39,971 bases of DNA from a virus. Location of the stretch: the IMG/VR virus record IMGVR_UViG_3300037189_021008, positions 1-39,971 of that record. One strand, written 5' to 3'. Positions 8,549 through 17,353 of this stretch are shown here, piece after piece. Within the stretch, counting starts at the first letter, position 1. Every line of letters begins with the position of its first letter. The position numbers and the translations under genes are program-made. The notes beneath the pieces are model-generated. The model was given only the letters and a program-made list of their open reading frames with translations, did not search any database and had not been told where the DNA came from.

Positions 8549-9559
8549 ATGTCCGATATTTCCGAAACTGCTTTACTGCTATTCACCCAAGGAAGAAAAA
8601 CCAAATCTACTCCAAGTGGTTGGATAGCAGGTAACGCACCTTGTTGCCATAATCGCGGAGAAACACGAGATACAAAAAGTCGCGGCGGTCTACTTATGAC
8701 TACGACTGGCGGATTCAACTATCACTGTTTTAACTGCAACTTTAAGGCAGGTTGGGCACCTGGGCATCTTTTATCTAAAAATACTAAAAATTTATTTAGA
8801 TGGTTAGGAATGCCCGATGAAGAAATAGACAAACTGTATTTTTATACGATCAAAAATAAGTCAGATCAAATAAAAGAAGATAAAGTTTTAAATTTTAATC
8901 TCAACGAAACAACACTACCCGAAAATACTAAATCTATTGAACAATGGTCTAAAGAAAATTGTCAAGACCCACAATTACTTGAGATAATTAAATACATCAT
9001 TGATGAGCGAAAATTAAATTGGGACTGGTATCCGTGGCATTGGTCCATAGAAAACGGATATCGAGATCGTGTAATCATACCGTTTTATCATGATAACAAA
9101 ATAGTCGGTTGGACTGGAAGAAAAATAACCGAGGGTAAACCAAAATATCTTACACATGCTCAACCAGGATATGTGTTTAATATTGATAAACAAATATATT
9201 CCAGAGATTATGTCATAGTAGTTGAAGGACAGTTTGATGCTATAGCCATCGATGGCGTAGCAATAATGCATAATGAACCAAACGAAGTACAATGCATTAG
9301 AATTAATAGATTAGGTAAACAAGTAATAGTGGTTCCTGATCGAGATAAAGCAGGAATAACAATGATAAATGCAGCATTGAATAACAATTGGACTGTCAGC
9401 ATGCCGCCCTGGGAAGACGATATAAAGGATGTAGCAGATGCTGTAAAAAGATACGGAAGACTTTATACTTTAACTTCTATATTAACACATAAAGAAACTA
9501 ATGAACTAAAAATTCAATTAATGAAAAAAAAATTAGAAAATATTCATGCAAAAATTTAA
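8549..9559 (+). CDS. 61: DNA primase, T4 gp61-like
   Basis: Makes RNA primers for lagging-strand synthesis on the helicase. The N-terminal zinc finger uses C32, C33, H34 and C60-x2-C63 (HCFNCNF). The TOPRIM core has VVEGQFDA with E226 and VPDRDKAG at 262-269 for metal binding. Length matches T4 gp61. A ribosome-binding site (GAGAGG) precedes the ATG. Its end overlaps the helicase start by 14 bases, so primase and helicase are translated together, as expected for a primosome. Confidence 0.92.
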   Translation: MSDISETALLLFTQGRKTKSTPSGWIAGNAPCCHNRGETRDTKSRGGLLMTTTGGFNYHCFNCNFKAGWAPGHLLSKNTKNLFRWLGMPDEEIDKLYFYTIKNKSDQIKEDKVLNFNLNETTLPENTKSIEQWSKENCQDPQLLEIIKYIIDERKLNWDWYPWHWSIENGYRDRVIIPFYHDNKIVGWTGRKITEGKPKYLTHAQPGYVFNIDKQIYSRDYVIVVEGQFDAIAIDGVAIMHNEPNEVQCIRINRLGKQVIVVPDRDKAGITMINAALNNNWTVSMPPWEDDIKDVADAVKRYGRLYTLTSILTHKETNELKIQLMKKKLENIHAKI

Positions 9560-10916
9560 CTACAACTTAGAAACACAAAAAATATATTTAGAAATGTTTT
9601 TGTCTGATGCAGAAACATTCTTACGCTGTCAAAACATTTTTGACCCTGAAAACTTTGATAGAAAATTACAATCTACGGCAGAATTTATTAAAAATTATGT
9701 AGATCAGTATAAAGTAATGCCAGATGTTGAAATTGTTAATGCTACTTGTGAAACCAGTTTACAAAATATAAAACTACCTATTGAAAATTATGATTGGTTA
9801 CGAGACGAGTTTGAACAATTTAGTCGTCATAAAGCATTAAATCGTGCAATATTGAAATCAGCCGATCTTTTAGAAAAAGGAGAATATGGCCCGGTTGAAA
9901 AATTAATTCGAGATGCTATTCAGATTAGTTTGAATCGAGACATGGGCCTCGATTACTTTGAAGATCCTAGAGCACGTTTAACTAAACTTAAAGACGGTAA
10001 TGGTCAAATTAGTACTGGTTGGCCTAGTATTGATAAAAAACTCTACGGTGGTTTTAATCGAGGCGAACTTAATATATTTTGTGCAGGATCCGGTGGAGGA
10101 AAATCTTTATTCTTAGCAAACCTTGGCGTTAATTGGGCATTAATGGGATTAAACGTTTTGTATCTAACCTTTGAACTTAGCGAAGGATTAGTTGCAATGC
10201 GTCTTGATAGTATGATGACTGGAATTTCTACTAGAGAAATTTTTAAAAATATCGATGATGTAGAACTTAAGGTTAAAATTATAGGAAAAAAATCAGGAAG
10301 CATTCAAGTTAAATATATGCCTTCGGGTAAAAATTGTAACGATATAAGAGCATATCTAAAAGAATATCAAGTTAAAAAAGGTGTAAAACCTGACGTTATT
10401 TTAATAGATTACTTGGATCTTATGATGCCATTGAGCGTTAAGGTTAGTCCCAGTGATCTGTTTGTTAAAGACAAATATGTATCCGAAGAAATAAGAAATC
10501 TTGCGATGGAAACACAATCGATTACAGTTACAGCAAGTCAGCTTAATAGATCAGCAGTAGAAGAAATTGAATTCGATCATAGCCATATATCTGGAGGTTT
10601 GAGTAAGATTATGACTGCTGATAATGTGATTGGTATCTTTACCAGTCGAGCTATGAAGGAACGCGGTAGATATCAAATTCAATTTATGAAAACACGTTCT
10701 AGCTCAGGTGTGGGACAGAAAGTAGATTTAGAATTTAATATGGAAAGTTTGAGAATAACCGATCTGGGCGAAGAAGAAAATACTAGACCAGAACCTCAAA
10801 TAGCATTGAATACATTGAAAAGAACTAGTACAACTAATTCTCCTGCTCCTGCTCCGACTAAAGCTGCAACAAATATACGATCAATTTTAGAACAACTTAA
10901 TCAAGAAAAAGATTGA
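9546..10916 (+). CDS. 41: Replicative DNA helicase, T4 gp41 (DnaB-type)
   Basis: Hexameric 5'-3' helicase that unwinds the fork and recruits primase. RecA-like core: Walker A GSGGGKS at 181-187, LTFELSEGL with the catalytic glutamate, Walker B VILIDYLDLM near 286-295, ITVTASQLNR as the sensor helix, and FMKTRSSSGVG as arginine finger region. Residues 1-130 form the helical N-terminal domain. A proline/alanine-rich linker near the end leads to a short tail (RSILEQLN). Length equals the T4 protein. Confidence 0.93.
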   Translation: MQKFNYNLETQKIYLEMFLSDAETFLRCQNIFDPENFDRKLQSTAEFIKNYVDQYKVMPDVEIVNATCETSLQNIKLPIENYDWLRDEFEQFSRHKALNRAILKSADLLEKGEYGPVEKLIRDAIQISLNRDMGLDYFEDPRARLTKLKDGNGQISTGWPSIDKKLYGGFNRGELNIFCAGSGGGKSLFLANLGVNWALMGLNVLYLTFELSEGLVAMRLDSMMTGISTREIFKNIDDVELKVKIIGKKSGSIQVKYMPSGKNCNDIRAYLKEYQVKKGVKPDVILIDYLDLMMPLSVKVSPSDLFVKDKYVSEEIRNLAMETQSITVTASQLNRSAVEEIEFDHSHISGGLSKIMTADNVIGIFTSRAMKERGRYQIQFMKTRSSSGVGQKVDLEFNMESLRITDLGEEENTRPEPQIALNTLKRTSTTNSPAPAPTKAATNIRSILEQLNQEKD

Positions 10917-11560
10917 TTGATCCAACAACGACTTTGCATTTGAGCACTGTTTTCCATTACTCGGGTCCATTGTGCTTCACCATCATAATTAAAAACTAAC
11001 GAAGAATTGACCCGGGAAACTTCCCATAAATGATCCTGAACATCAACATCAGGATCTAAATTGAAAATTTGCTCTTTTAATGTCTCCATGTCCCAACGCC
11101 AACTGCCTACACATGCTCTATATAATTTTGGACCCTGATTACCACATAATGCACTTAATATACTGAGATCGCTGGTAATACCTATACAATTATCAACTGT
11201 TATCGTACTGGGTCCAGTCCAATCTAAACTATGAACAAAATGCATACGATTTGAACCTAATACACCACCTTGATATACATTATCCTGTATTATCTTCTCC
11301 GCACTTTCAAAACCTAGGTTAGATACTATACGTTTTAAGTTTATTCCTTCGAGTCTACGGTTTAATTGCAATCCTAATACACTATTATCAATTTGATGAA
11401 ATAATAGTATAACTCCTTTGTATAAAGAATCTCTTGGATTTTTAGGATTACCGCCTAATAATAAACCACGACCCCATACCTCAGTAGTATCAATCGAAAA
11501 TATATTTGAATTAGAAACAATATTACTCATCATATTACTATTTAACATAACCGATTTCAT
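10901..11560 (-). CDS. UPF0301/AlgH (DUF179) family protein
   Basis: Matches the YqgE/AlgH family along its length: GRGLLLGGNP, GVILLFHQIDNSVLGLQLNR, GGVLGSNRMHFVHSLDW, GITSDLSIL and LYRACVGSWRWDMETLKEQI. In bacteria the family is poorly understood and linked to transcriptional regulation; no enzyme motif is known. It overlaps the helicase gene end convergently by 16 bases. The exact start is uncertain because no clear ribosome-binding site is seen and several in-frame ATGs lie within the first eleven codons. Confidence 0.8.
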   Translation of the reverse strand: MKSVMLNSNMMSNIVSNSNIFSIDTTEVWGRGLLLGGNPKNPRDSLYKGVILLFHQIDNSVLGLQLNRRLEGINLKRIVSNLGFESAEKIIQDNVYQGGVLGSNRMHFVHSLDWTGPSTITVDNCIGITSDLSILSALCGNQGPKLYRACVGSWRWDMETLKEQIFNLDPDVDVQDHLWEVSRVNSSLVFNYDGEAQWTRVMENSAQMQSRCWINQSFS

Positions 11561-11601
11561 ATATGTAAATTAACTAATCTTTTTTATTTAAATATAATCA
11601 T

Positions 11602-11883
11602 ATGTTGAATAAAAAAGATTATATACCAAAAAACCTACGTAAATCCATAATTGAAAGAGATGGATATTATTGTGTATATTGCGACGATGATCTTAAAGAT
11701 CAAGAAATACACATAGATCACGTAATACCCGAATCTCGAGGCGGTACAACAACTAGAGATAATTTACAGGTTACTTGTCGTAAATGTAACTTGTCCAAAG
11801 GTACTTTGTCAGAAAAAGAATTTACAGATAAACTTAGAACCCGAGCTTTGAATATTCTTTCCCGTTTGGGATATAATAATTAA
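11602..11883 (+). CDS. HNH endonuclease
   Basis: Small stand-alone HNH nuclease of the McrA-like type. Zinc pairs C24-x2-C27 (CVYC) and C59-x2-C62 (CRKC) frame the catalytic core HIDHVIPESRGG (D39, H40), N54 in DNLQ, and N63 and K66 in CNLSK. At 93 residues it is nearly only the nuclease domain. It may be a mobile homing-type gene or a DNA-processing enzyme. It shares a palindromic TATTTAAATA upstream region with the divergent UPF0301 gene and converges with the next gene. Confidence 0.85.
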   Translation: MLNKKDYIPKNLRKSIIERDGYYCVYCDDDLKDQEIHIDHVIPESRGGTTTRDNLQVTCRKCNLSKGTLSEKEFTDKLRTRALNILSRLGYNN

Positions 11884-13010
11884 ACAGCAGGTAATGCCGG
11901 CGGAGGATTTTCTTCACTGTCATCTTTTTTGTCTTTTACTACAGGACGAGGTTGATCGAGCATCCAACCAGTATTGATAAATTTACCCAATTTTGTAATT
12001 TCACGATCTAAATTATACTTCATAATTTTACTGTCATCTTTTGCCATTAATTCTTCGTCTTCTGAATTGGTTTTTATATAATTTTCTATGTCTGATTTTT
12101 GTGCGGTTAATGCAGTTACTAGGTCGCGATAAAGATATGGAAAACGTTGTTTTATATAATCTCGATCAGGCGGCAAATCGGCAATATTCATAAAATTCAC
12201 AAATTGAGTATCCTCTTCCCTCGATGCATCAAATTGATACCGCTCTTTTCCTTCGATCTGTCTAGTACCTTTTTGAATACTGACCTCAGGAGCGTCATAC
12301 GGAAATAATTGAAATAGCATTGATCTGTTTGCATAGGTAAAATAATAACCACCAGTATTATCACTACCAGATGTACACCAAGTTGTTCCTTGCCCTAAAA
12401 AGATATTTGATGAACGATTTAACGTAATATAAATCTTATAATCCTCATTATCAATTAACTTCCAAGCTCGAATACTCTTTTTCATGGCCATAGCCTTCAT
12501 CTTTTCATTATAATCCGACAAGGCTTGCTCATAATGATATACAAGATATTGACCTAGATCACGTATACTTTTAAAAATAGGAAGATTTTGATGTAACGGA
12601 TCCAATAGATTACGCTTCTTCAAGTAATCATATTTGGATAGATTCATACCCATCGTGCCATTGATATCTTCCCAAGTATGACCGCCAGAAATATATTTGT
12701 CAACTATCCAAGGTACATATTGGCCATTTTTACTGTATGGGATCCCTTCATACCCTTGCTTTTCTTTGTTGTCCAACTGAGTTAAAAACCACTCAACTAA
12801 CGCTCGATCATCTATTTTTTCAGCAGTAACAGAAAATCTAGGCTCAAATCCTCCGGGATTTAACCGAGCATCACGACGTATGCGACGCGCTAAATCAGGA
12901 ACCAATTTTTGATTATTAATAACCGATTGGCTACCTTTGGTCAATTGAACATTTTCATATAAAAAAGATTCAACTAACCTGATTAATGATCTGATGTTAC
13001 TGCTATCCAT
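11880..13010 (-). CDS. Large unknown phage protein with GxxTxWCT motif
   Basis: 376 residues. The first 20 form an amphipathic helix (IRSLIRLVESFLYEN) that could be a packaging or targeting segment. The centre has IFLGQGTTWCTSG followed by YYFTYANRSMLFQLF and, later, ERYQFD and TQFVNFMNIAD, a motif set I have seen in phage proteins of unknown function. The C-terminus is charged and proline-rich. It follows the 665-residue gene by six bases and probably shares its late promoters. Function not assigned. Confidence 0.65.
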   Translation of the reverse strand: MDSSNIRSLIRLVESFLYENVQLTKGSQSVINNQKLVPDLARRIRRDARLNPGGFEPRFSVTAEKIDDRALVEWFLTQLDNKEKQGYEGIPYSKNGQYVPWIVDKYISGGHTWEDINGTMGMNLSKYDYLKKRNLLDPLHQNLPIFKSIRDLGQYLVYHYEQALSDYNEKMKAMAMKKSIRAWKLIDNEDYKIYITLNRSSNIFLGQGTTWCTSGSDNTGGYYFTYANRSMLFQLFPYDAPEVSIQKGTRQIEGKERYQFDASREEDTQFVNFMNIADLPPDRDYIKQRFPYLYRDLVTALTAQKSDIENYIKTNSEDEELMAKDDSKIMKYNLDREITKLGKFINTGWMLDQPRPVVKDKKDDSEENPPPALPAV

Positions 13011-13016
13011 ATTCTT

Positions 13017-15014
13017 TTAATATGCTGATCTGATTAAATTTGTTTTTATGGCAGACATTAATCCTTGCATAGTCGACGGAGATAACTTTGTCAATAACTG
13101 ATCAAGATATATATCTTGCGATACTTTTTCTTCAGCCGCAGCATCGTTAATTGAACGATTTAACAATTGAACTACTGGACTGTTAAAATCACTTAAAGAT
13201 ATCGCACCTTGTTTATTTATGGATACTAATATAGCATCTACCTTCTTTGCCATATCGGTCCACTTACCGACACGATCATATGCTCCAGCTTGAATGGCAT
13301 CTTGAATTTCATCTCGTATGTCTAATAACGCCACATTACCGATACGCTTCATCAAAGGCTTTATAATTGGAGTGAGCTTTGTGAAAAGTTCTTGCTTTGC
13401 AGACATAGCACTTCTAATAACTTTTTCAGCAGGCTTTCTGCCTGCAATCTTTTCACGCTCAATACCACCGTGAGAAATCCCCACTTCACGCCCAGCACCT
13501 GGCGAGTAATTTTTGACAAAACCCTTGTCTTGTTTACGTCCTAACTCACTAGTACGACCCTTACTGATATAAATTGCTTGCAATTTTCCAATTTGATTGG
13601 CTAACGATTGAAAAATGTTATAACCAGTCATTGGCTCTATTTTACCGGGCACTCCACCACGAGCTTTCATAATGGTAGGATCAACTTCAGTCTTAACTTC
13701 CTCGGGGTTACGAATTAACTCAGGATCAATCTGCTCACCATCCCTGAACGCAATTATTTGATAACGCAACGTATTATCCCTTGCAGGATCGTACACTCGA
13801 TTAGACTTGCTAGCTTTTTCTTCTCCACGAAGAATGTCTTCTTCATACGGCTTAATCCCAGCTACACCACGCTGTGCTGTAATAATTATAAACTGATCTG
13901 GATGATTCTTGAACTCCGTCCACATTACACGCTGATCCATGGGATGCTCTTCCCAATCAGCAACATTACTTAATCGATGACGCGCATGCATCCAACGCAC
14001 TAAATATTGACCCGACGGCGCATCTCCGATTAACTTACTTAACGTGCTTTCTTTGAGCAAATGTCGATAAACCGCTTGCCCAATACTTTCCTCTAATTGA
14101 ACACTCTTACGATAATTGTCCAACCCTTCACGTAAATACTTGACCATACTTTGCTTTGTTTTCATATTACTTTCTCTCGCTATCCTTGTTGTCGGCTCCC
14201 CACCGATTACAGCATCACTTTCGGGAAAAGCATATATGTATACACCCGCAAAATCTCGAATTACATGAAATCGAATCCCACGAGCACTATACTCCCTTAC
14301 TTCCGGACGATACCCAGGTATGGCAGCTCCATAATCCATCTCAACTTCACCACGGTCCTCACCATGAGCACGTAACCACGCCGCAACAGCTGACATCTCC
14401 GCAGCACTGTTTGGCCCTTGTCCATTTACATTGGCTATGGTTAATATGTCCTCCAACGGGGTGCGTGTGAACATCCTGAATATCTGACGTCCCATCCCCC
14501 TGATCGCACGCTGCATATACCCGGGCAAATTATTGATGGTACTCCACTCTGGCATTAATCGGCCACCCTCGGCCCTTATGTCCCTGTTTAACACTTGCGG
14601 TACATCACGCATACTACGAACTACTACTTCATCATTCCCCTGACGAATATCTAACCCAGCCCTACGTGCAGCTTCTGCATCATCAATCTCATCATCTTGG
14701 TCACGGTTGATAACATTTAACATCCTGCGAATTTCATCATTGGCACCGATATTACTTACCTTAGAACGCGTCTTTGCTCCAGATGCCCGCGCTAAATCAT
14801 CAATCCCATTAATGTCATCACCATTACCCTGATCATCACTTCGGTTATCACTTCGGTTATCACTATTAGGCACACTGGGCAAATTACGATTGTCACTACT
14901 ACCGATTTCATCATCGATATCATTTAAGAAATCAAACGGAGAATCTACCTTGTCCTTGACATCGACTTTTCCATCTTTTTTCTTGCTATTGTCATCAAAT
15001 AATAAACTGTGCAT
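13017..15014 (-). CDS. Large unknown late protein (665 aa)
   Basis: The N-terminal 90 residues are acidic and low in complexity, with repeated SDNR units. The body is mixed alpha/beta (RGIRFHVIRDFAGVYIYAFPES; GQYLVRWMHARHR) and the C-terminal 150 residues are helical. No enzyme motif is recognised. Two TATAAATA octamers lie 33-51 bases upstream of the start, so expression is probably late and a virion or assembly role is plausible. It is higher in GC than the replication genes nearby, suggesting a different origin. Confidence 0.65.
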   Translation of the reverse strand: MHSLLFDDNSKKKDGKVDVKDKVDSPFDFLNDIDDEIGSSDNRNLPSVPNSDNRSDNRSDDQGNGDDINGIDDLARASGAKTRSKVSNIGANDEIRRMLNVINRDQDDEIDDAEAARRAGLDIRQGNDEVVVRSMRDVPQVLNRDIRAEGGRLMPEWSTINNLPGYMQRAIRGMGRQIFRMFTRTPLEDILTIANVNGQGPNSAAEMSAVAAWLRAHGEDRGEVEMDYGAAIPGYRPEVREYSARGIRFHVIRDFAGVYIYAFPESDAVIGGEPTTRIARESNMKTKQSMVKYLREGLDNYRKSVQLEESIGQAVYRHLLKESTLSKLIGDAPSGQYLVRWMHARHRLSNVADWEEHPMDQRVMWTEFKNHPDQFIIITAQRGVAGIKPYEEDILRGEEKASKSNRVYDPARDNTLRYQIIAFRDGEQIDPELIRNPEEVKTEVDPTIMKARGGVPGKIEPMTGYNIFQSLANQIGKLQAIYISKGRTSELGRKQDKGFVKNYSPGAGREVGISHGGIEREKIAGRKPAEKVIRSAMSAKQELFTKLTPIIKPLMKRIGNVALLDIRDEIQDAIQAGAYDRVGKWTDMAKKVDAILVSINKQGAISLSDFNSPVVQLLNRSINDAAAEEKVSQDIYLDQLLTKLSPSTMQGLMSAIKTNLIRSAY

Positions 15015-15046
15015 GATATAAATGTTAAACTCCGAAATTTATACAA

Positions 15047-15054
15047 TATTTATA
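15047..15054 (-). promoter_or_regulatory. T4-type late promoter
   Basis: Exact TATAAATA on the minus strand, 33 bases before the 665-residue gene. Confidence 0.75.
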
Positions 15055-15057
15055 CTC

Positions 15058-15065
15058 TATTTATA
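15058..15065 (-). promoter_or_regulatory. T4-type late promoter, second copy
   Basis: A second exact TATAAATA on the minus strand, eleven bases upstream of the first, so the two face the same gene in tandem and on the same helical side. Confidence 0.7.
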
Positions 15066-15476
15066 TTTTTCACTACCACCCATGCCCCTCTATATACATA
15101 CTATAAAAAAATTTTGCAAAAAAAATTTTGAAATACGATTTCTACCACTACCCAAGAATTTTATATACACTATCAAAAATTTTGCTGCACAATTTTTTAA
15201 AGGTCTGGAGATCTCGGCCCCAGGTGATACAGTCTAACCCATACTGGATTTTGAGGCTTTGAGAGAGATTTGGCAAGCCAAAAGTTGTATTTTTACAACA
15301 GTGCTATATACTACCCCTCCCCCCTGTGGGGTCCTAGCCCCTCCTGCTTGTCTCCGGTAGCTGCCACGCCGCCCGTGGGATTCTGCACTAATTTTTTAAA
15401 ACCCCACGACTTATTTTATTACGGTATGACAAGGTGCTGTCCTGCCATGGGGTTCAATAGTGTAGTGTTTTAGTAT

Positions 15477-15514
15477 GCTATTATAACATGCCCCAAGTAG
15501 TATGTTATAATAGC
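15477..15514. repeat. Perfect 13-bp inverted repeat
   Basis: Arms GCTATTATAACAT and ATGTTATAATAGC are separated by 12 bases. The right arm contains a TATAAT on the + strand. It could be an operator or a stem-loop. It directly follows a partial copy of the segment that precedes the genes at 15705 and 17354. Confidence 0.75.
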
Positions 15515-15607
15515 GCACAAGTAAACAGTAAGCAGTAGTGTGACTATACACAATTGGACCCACATGAGCTAATGTTATTCACAAGTGTTGTAGCTTGGGG
15601 TAGTAAT

Positions 15608-15638
15608 AGTGTAGTGTTTTAGTGTGTTATTGCTTGCG
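15608..15638 (+). repeat. 31-bp promoter-associated repeat, copy 1
   Basis: Identical over 31 bases to the copy at 17275-17305; a shorter diverged copy (22 of 24) lies at 15459-15482. It begins AGTGTAGTGTTTTAGTGTG and ends TTGCTTGCG, which supplies the -35 side of the promoter. Confidence 0.85.
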
Positions 15639-15660
15639 TGTGTGTTTTTTGCTGTATACT
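15630..15660 (+). promoter_or_regulatory. Promoter for the 203-aa gene
   Basis: TTGCTT and TATACT separated by 19 bp (or TTGCGT with 15 bp). The same geometry is seen before the gene at 17354, which supports it despite non-standard spacing. Confidence 0.5.
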
Positions 15661-15704
15661 TGCACTTGCTGCAACAACGCAGTGCAACGCAAACAGTACG
15701 CAAC

Positions 15705-16316
15705 ATGCCAAAACTTACAGCACAGCAAGCACAGCAAGCAATTGCTATGCATGCAAACTCCCACACAATAACTGCACAGCAAATTACTGCTGCCCTTGGG
15801 AACGCTAGTGTTACTTTCGCGCAACTTTTGTACGTTACGCAAGTGCAACTAGCAGCACAGCACCGGGGCCAGTGTATACAAAAAGTTACAAGTGCAAATG
15901 TAATTTTGTGCAGCAACGTAACAGCAACGTCCCGTGTGTATGCGCGCAAAGTGCAGCGTAGTGCGTTGGGGTATGCACAAAACGCAGCAGCAGCAATCGC
16001 AGCATTTACAGCACAACAAAACTACTACACGCACACCCCATGCTACAGCGTTGTGCAGCATGCACAGCACGCTGAGAAGTTGTATTTGTATGCACTCTAC
16101 AACACTGCAAGCAGTGTATACATGCACAATAATGCTGTTGTTAGCAAGCAACAAGTAGCGCTGTATTGCACCCCAAGTGCAGCAGCAAAATTGTTGCAAG
16201 ATGGGAGTGAGGTACATAACAAAACGCACAACATAGTGCATAATGTGCATGTGCGTACAATTGCACTTAGCAATTTAGTGCATATGCGTGTGCGTAAGCA
16301 ATTGCTTACAGTGTAA
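15705..16316 (+). CDS. Conserved large-phage protein of unknown function
   Basis: 203 residues, rich in alanine, glutamine and histidine (AQQAQQAIAMH; AAAAIAAFTAQQ). The C-terminal half has NYYTHTPCYSVVQHAQHAEKLYLYALYN and ends VRTIALSNLVHMRVRKQLLTV-like, which I associate with a family of hypothetical proteins from large phages. The ATG is chosen over upstream TTG codons because the promoter -10 lies 45 bases before it. Codon choice is unusual: alanine is mostly GCA and threonine ACA, unlike the genes on either side. Function unknown. Confidence 0.6.
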   Translation: MPKLTAQQAQQAIAMHANSHTITAQQITAALGNASVTFAQLLYVTQVQLAAQHRGQCIQKVTSANVILCSNVTATSRVYARKVQRSALGYAQNAAAAIAAFTAQQNYYTHTPCYSVVQHAQHAEKLYLYALYNTASSVYMHNNAVVSKQQVALYCTPSAAAKLLQDGSEVHNKTHNIVHNVHVRTIALSNLVHMRVRKQLLTV

Positions 16317-16359
16317 CGCAGGACCCCATGTATAGCACACGCAGCAGTTGTGTGCTGGT

Positions 16360-16385
16360 GCGTGGGGTTCGCTGCTGCCCCACGC
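16360..16385 (+). terminator. GC-rich hairpin after the 203-aa gene
   Basis: GCGTGGGG and CCCCACGC form a perfect 8-bp stem with a 10-base loop. There is no T-run, so it could be a processing or stability hairpin instead of a terminator. Confidence 0.45.
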
Positions 16386-16532
16386 AGGCTACTATGATAC
16401 AGCAGGTGATTGTTGAGGGGTTTGCCCCACGCGAACGCCGTCGTAAATTTAATTTTGAGGTTTGGGGTTAGCCCCACGCTAGCTGCATCGTGTGCATTTA
16501 GCTGCCCGTGGGGTTATTAACCCTAAGGGTAG

Positions 16533-16570
16533 TAGGGTTATTGCAGAAATTGCTATGTGGTGTTATACTG
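16533..16570 (+). promoter_or_regulatory. Promoter for the 88-aa gene
   Basis: TTGCAG and TATACT with 17 bp between them, shortly before AGGAG and the ATG at 16592. Confidence 0.6.
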
Positions 16571-16591
16571 ATTTGAGTGTTAGGAGTAGTC

Positions 16592-16858
16592 ATGTTTCTC
16601 GTGCCCGCAAACACCGTAATTCAAGTGCAAGCACCGAAAAGCTTGCATCATTTCAACTGGTGTGGGTGGATTTCGTATACCACGCCTGCGGATCGGCTCT
16701 ACGAGAAGGAGGATGTGTGGGATCCTGTTGCGCTGCATTATCGAATTGATGTACCCCAGTGGATTGCTCGAAACGTACTGGAACACAATCGTGTGGTGAT
16801 TCATTGCAAGGGTAAGTATGCTCTTGTCCTGCCCAAAGACATTCGTTACTTGGATTAA
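16592..16858 (+). CDS. Small unknown phage protein (88 aa)
   Basis: The start is set by AGGAG five bases before ATG (MFLVPANTVIQVQAPKS). The protein is a compact mixed fold with several tryptophans (WCGW, VWDP, QWIARN) and ends VIHCKGKYALVLPKDIRYLD, beta-strand-like. No family recognised. The next gene follows after five bases. Confidence 0.65.
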   Translation: MFLVPANTVIQVQAPKSLHHFNWCGWISYTTPADRLYEKEDVWDPVALHYRIDVPQWIARNVLEHNRVVIHCKGKYALVLPKDIRYLD

Positions 16859-16863
16859 AAATT

Positions 16864-17082
16864 ATGCCAACAACCCCTTGTCGTGTGCTTGTTCGAGCGA
16901 CTCTAGTAGTGCGGGACGTTTACATCTGTCGTAAATGCGACGCTCGTCAGACAGGCGAAGCGTACTCTGTAGAGACCAGTGACCCGTTGCATACACTCTC
17001 TCAGAACCTCCCGAAACCGCGTTTCATGCCTGTTGGCTGGGCAAGCTATCTCGACGGGTTTGATTGCCCTAACCATCACTAA
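16864..17082 (+). CDS. Small zinc-ribbon-like protein (72 aa)
   Basis: VYICRKCDARQTGEA supplies a CxxC pair, and CPNHH at the C-terminus could complete a metal site. The intervening MPVGWASY is common in small phage and bacterial zinc-ribbon proteins. Co-transcribed with the 88-aa gene. Function unknown. Confidence 0.6.
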   Translation: MPTTPCRVLVRATLVVRDVYICRKCDARQTGEAYSVETSDPLHTLSQNLPKPRFMPVGWASYLDGFDCPNHH

Positions 17083-17127
17083 TTCGTTAATAATTGAACT
17101 GTAGGTGGTTTACAGCGGGGTTTTCAG

Positions 17128-17205
17128 CCCCACTACGAACAAAAGAAACCCACAGAACCTGCGCATGGGGCCCCACTACGAACAAAAGAAACCCACAGAA
17201 CCTGC
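17128..17205. repeat. Two perfect 35-bp direct repeats, 43 bp apart
   Basis: Copies at 17128-17162 and 17171-17205 begin CCCCACTACGAAC and end CCACAGAACCTGC. Together with flanking GGGG/CCCC blocks they form a cluster of possible hairpins between two + strand genes. Confidence 0.85.
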
Positions 17206-17274
17206 TTGTGGGGTAGGTTCACTTTCGCCCCACTACAAGGAGTATGGAACCCAGTAATGTTGTAGTGAGGCCTT

Positions 17275-17305
17275 AGTGTAGTGTTTTAGTGTGTTATTGC
17301 TTGCG
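17275..17305 (+). repeat. 31-bp promoter-associated repeat, copy 2
   Basis: Exact copy of the segment before the 203-aa gene, in the same orientation and at the same distance from a TATACT box. Confidence 0.85.
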
Positions 17306-17327
17306 CTATGTATTTGTGTGCTATACT
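17297..17327 (+). promoter_or_regulatory. Promoter for the 54-aa gene
   Basis: TTGCTT, 19 bp, then TGCTATACT, an extended -10. Confidence 0.55.
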
Positions 17328-17353
17328 ACTCACAGCAACAAAGAAAGCAAACT

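Larger units (their letters stand above)
15015..15704. other. 690-base intergenic region with late promoters, A/T tracts and a palindrome
   Basis: No convincing gene on either strand. The left part is AT-rich, with tandem late promoters for the leftward gene and repeated AAAATTTTG blocks. The middle has GC-rich stretches with GTGGGGT. The right part contains a truncated and a full copy of a repeated promoter segment and a perfect 13-bp inverted repeat. Confidence 0.6.
16317..16591. other. Hairpin-rich intergenic stretch
   Basis: Contains at least three GTGGGG...CCCCAC-type inverted pairs. No gene is seen. Hairpins follow the 203-aa gene and may terminate its transcript. Confidence 0.5.

Noticed and set aside
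15630-15660. T4 MotA-type middle promoter from TTGCTT
   Set aside because: The distance from TTGCTT to the -10 is 19 bp, not the 12-13 bp of MotA promoters.
17128-17205. CRISPR-like repeats
   Set aside because: Only two copies with an 8-base gap; no further units, leader or cas genes.
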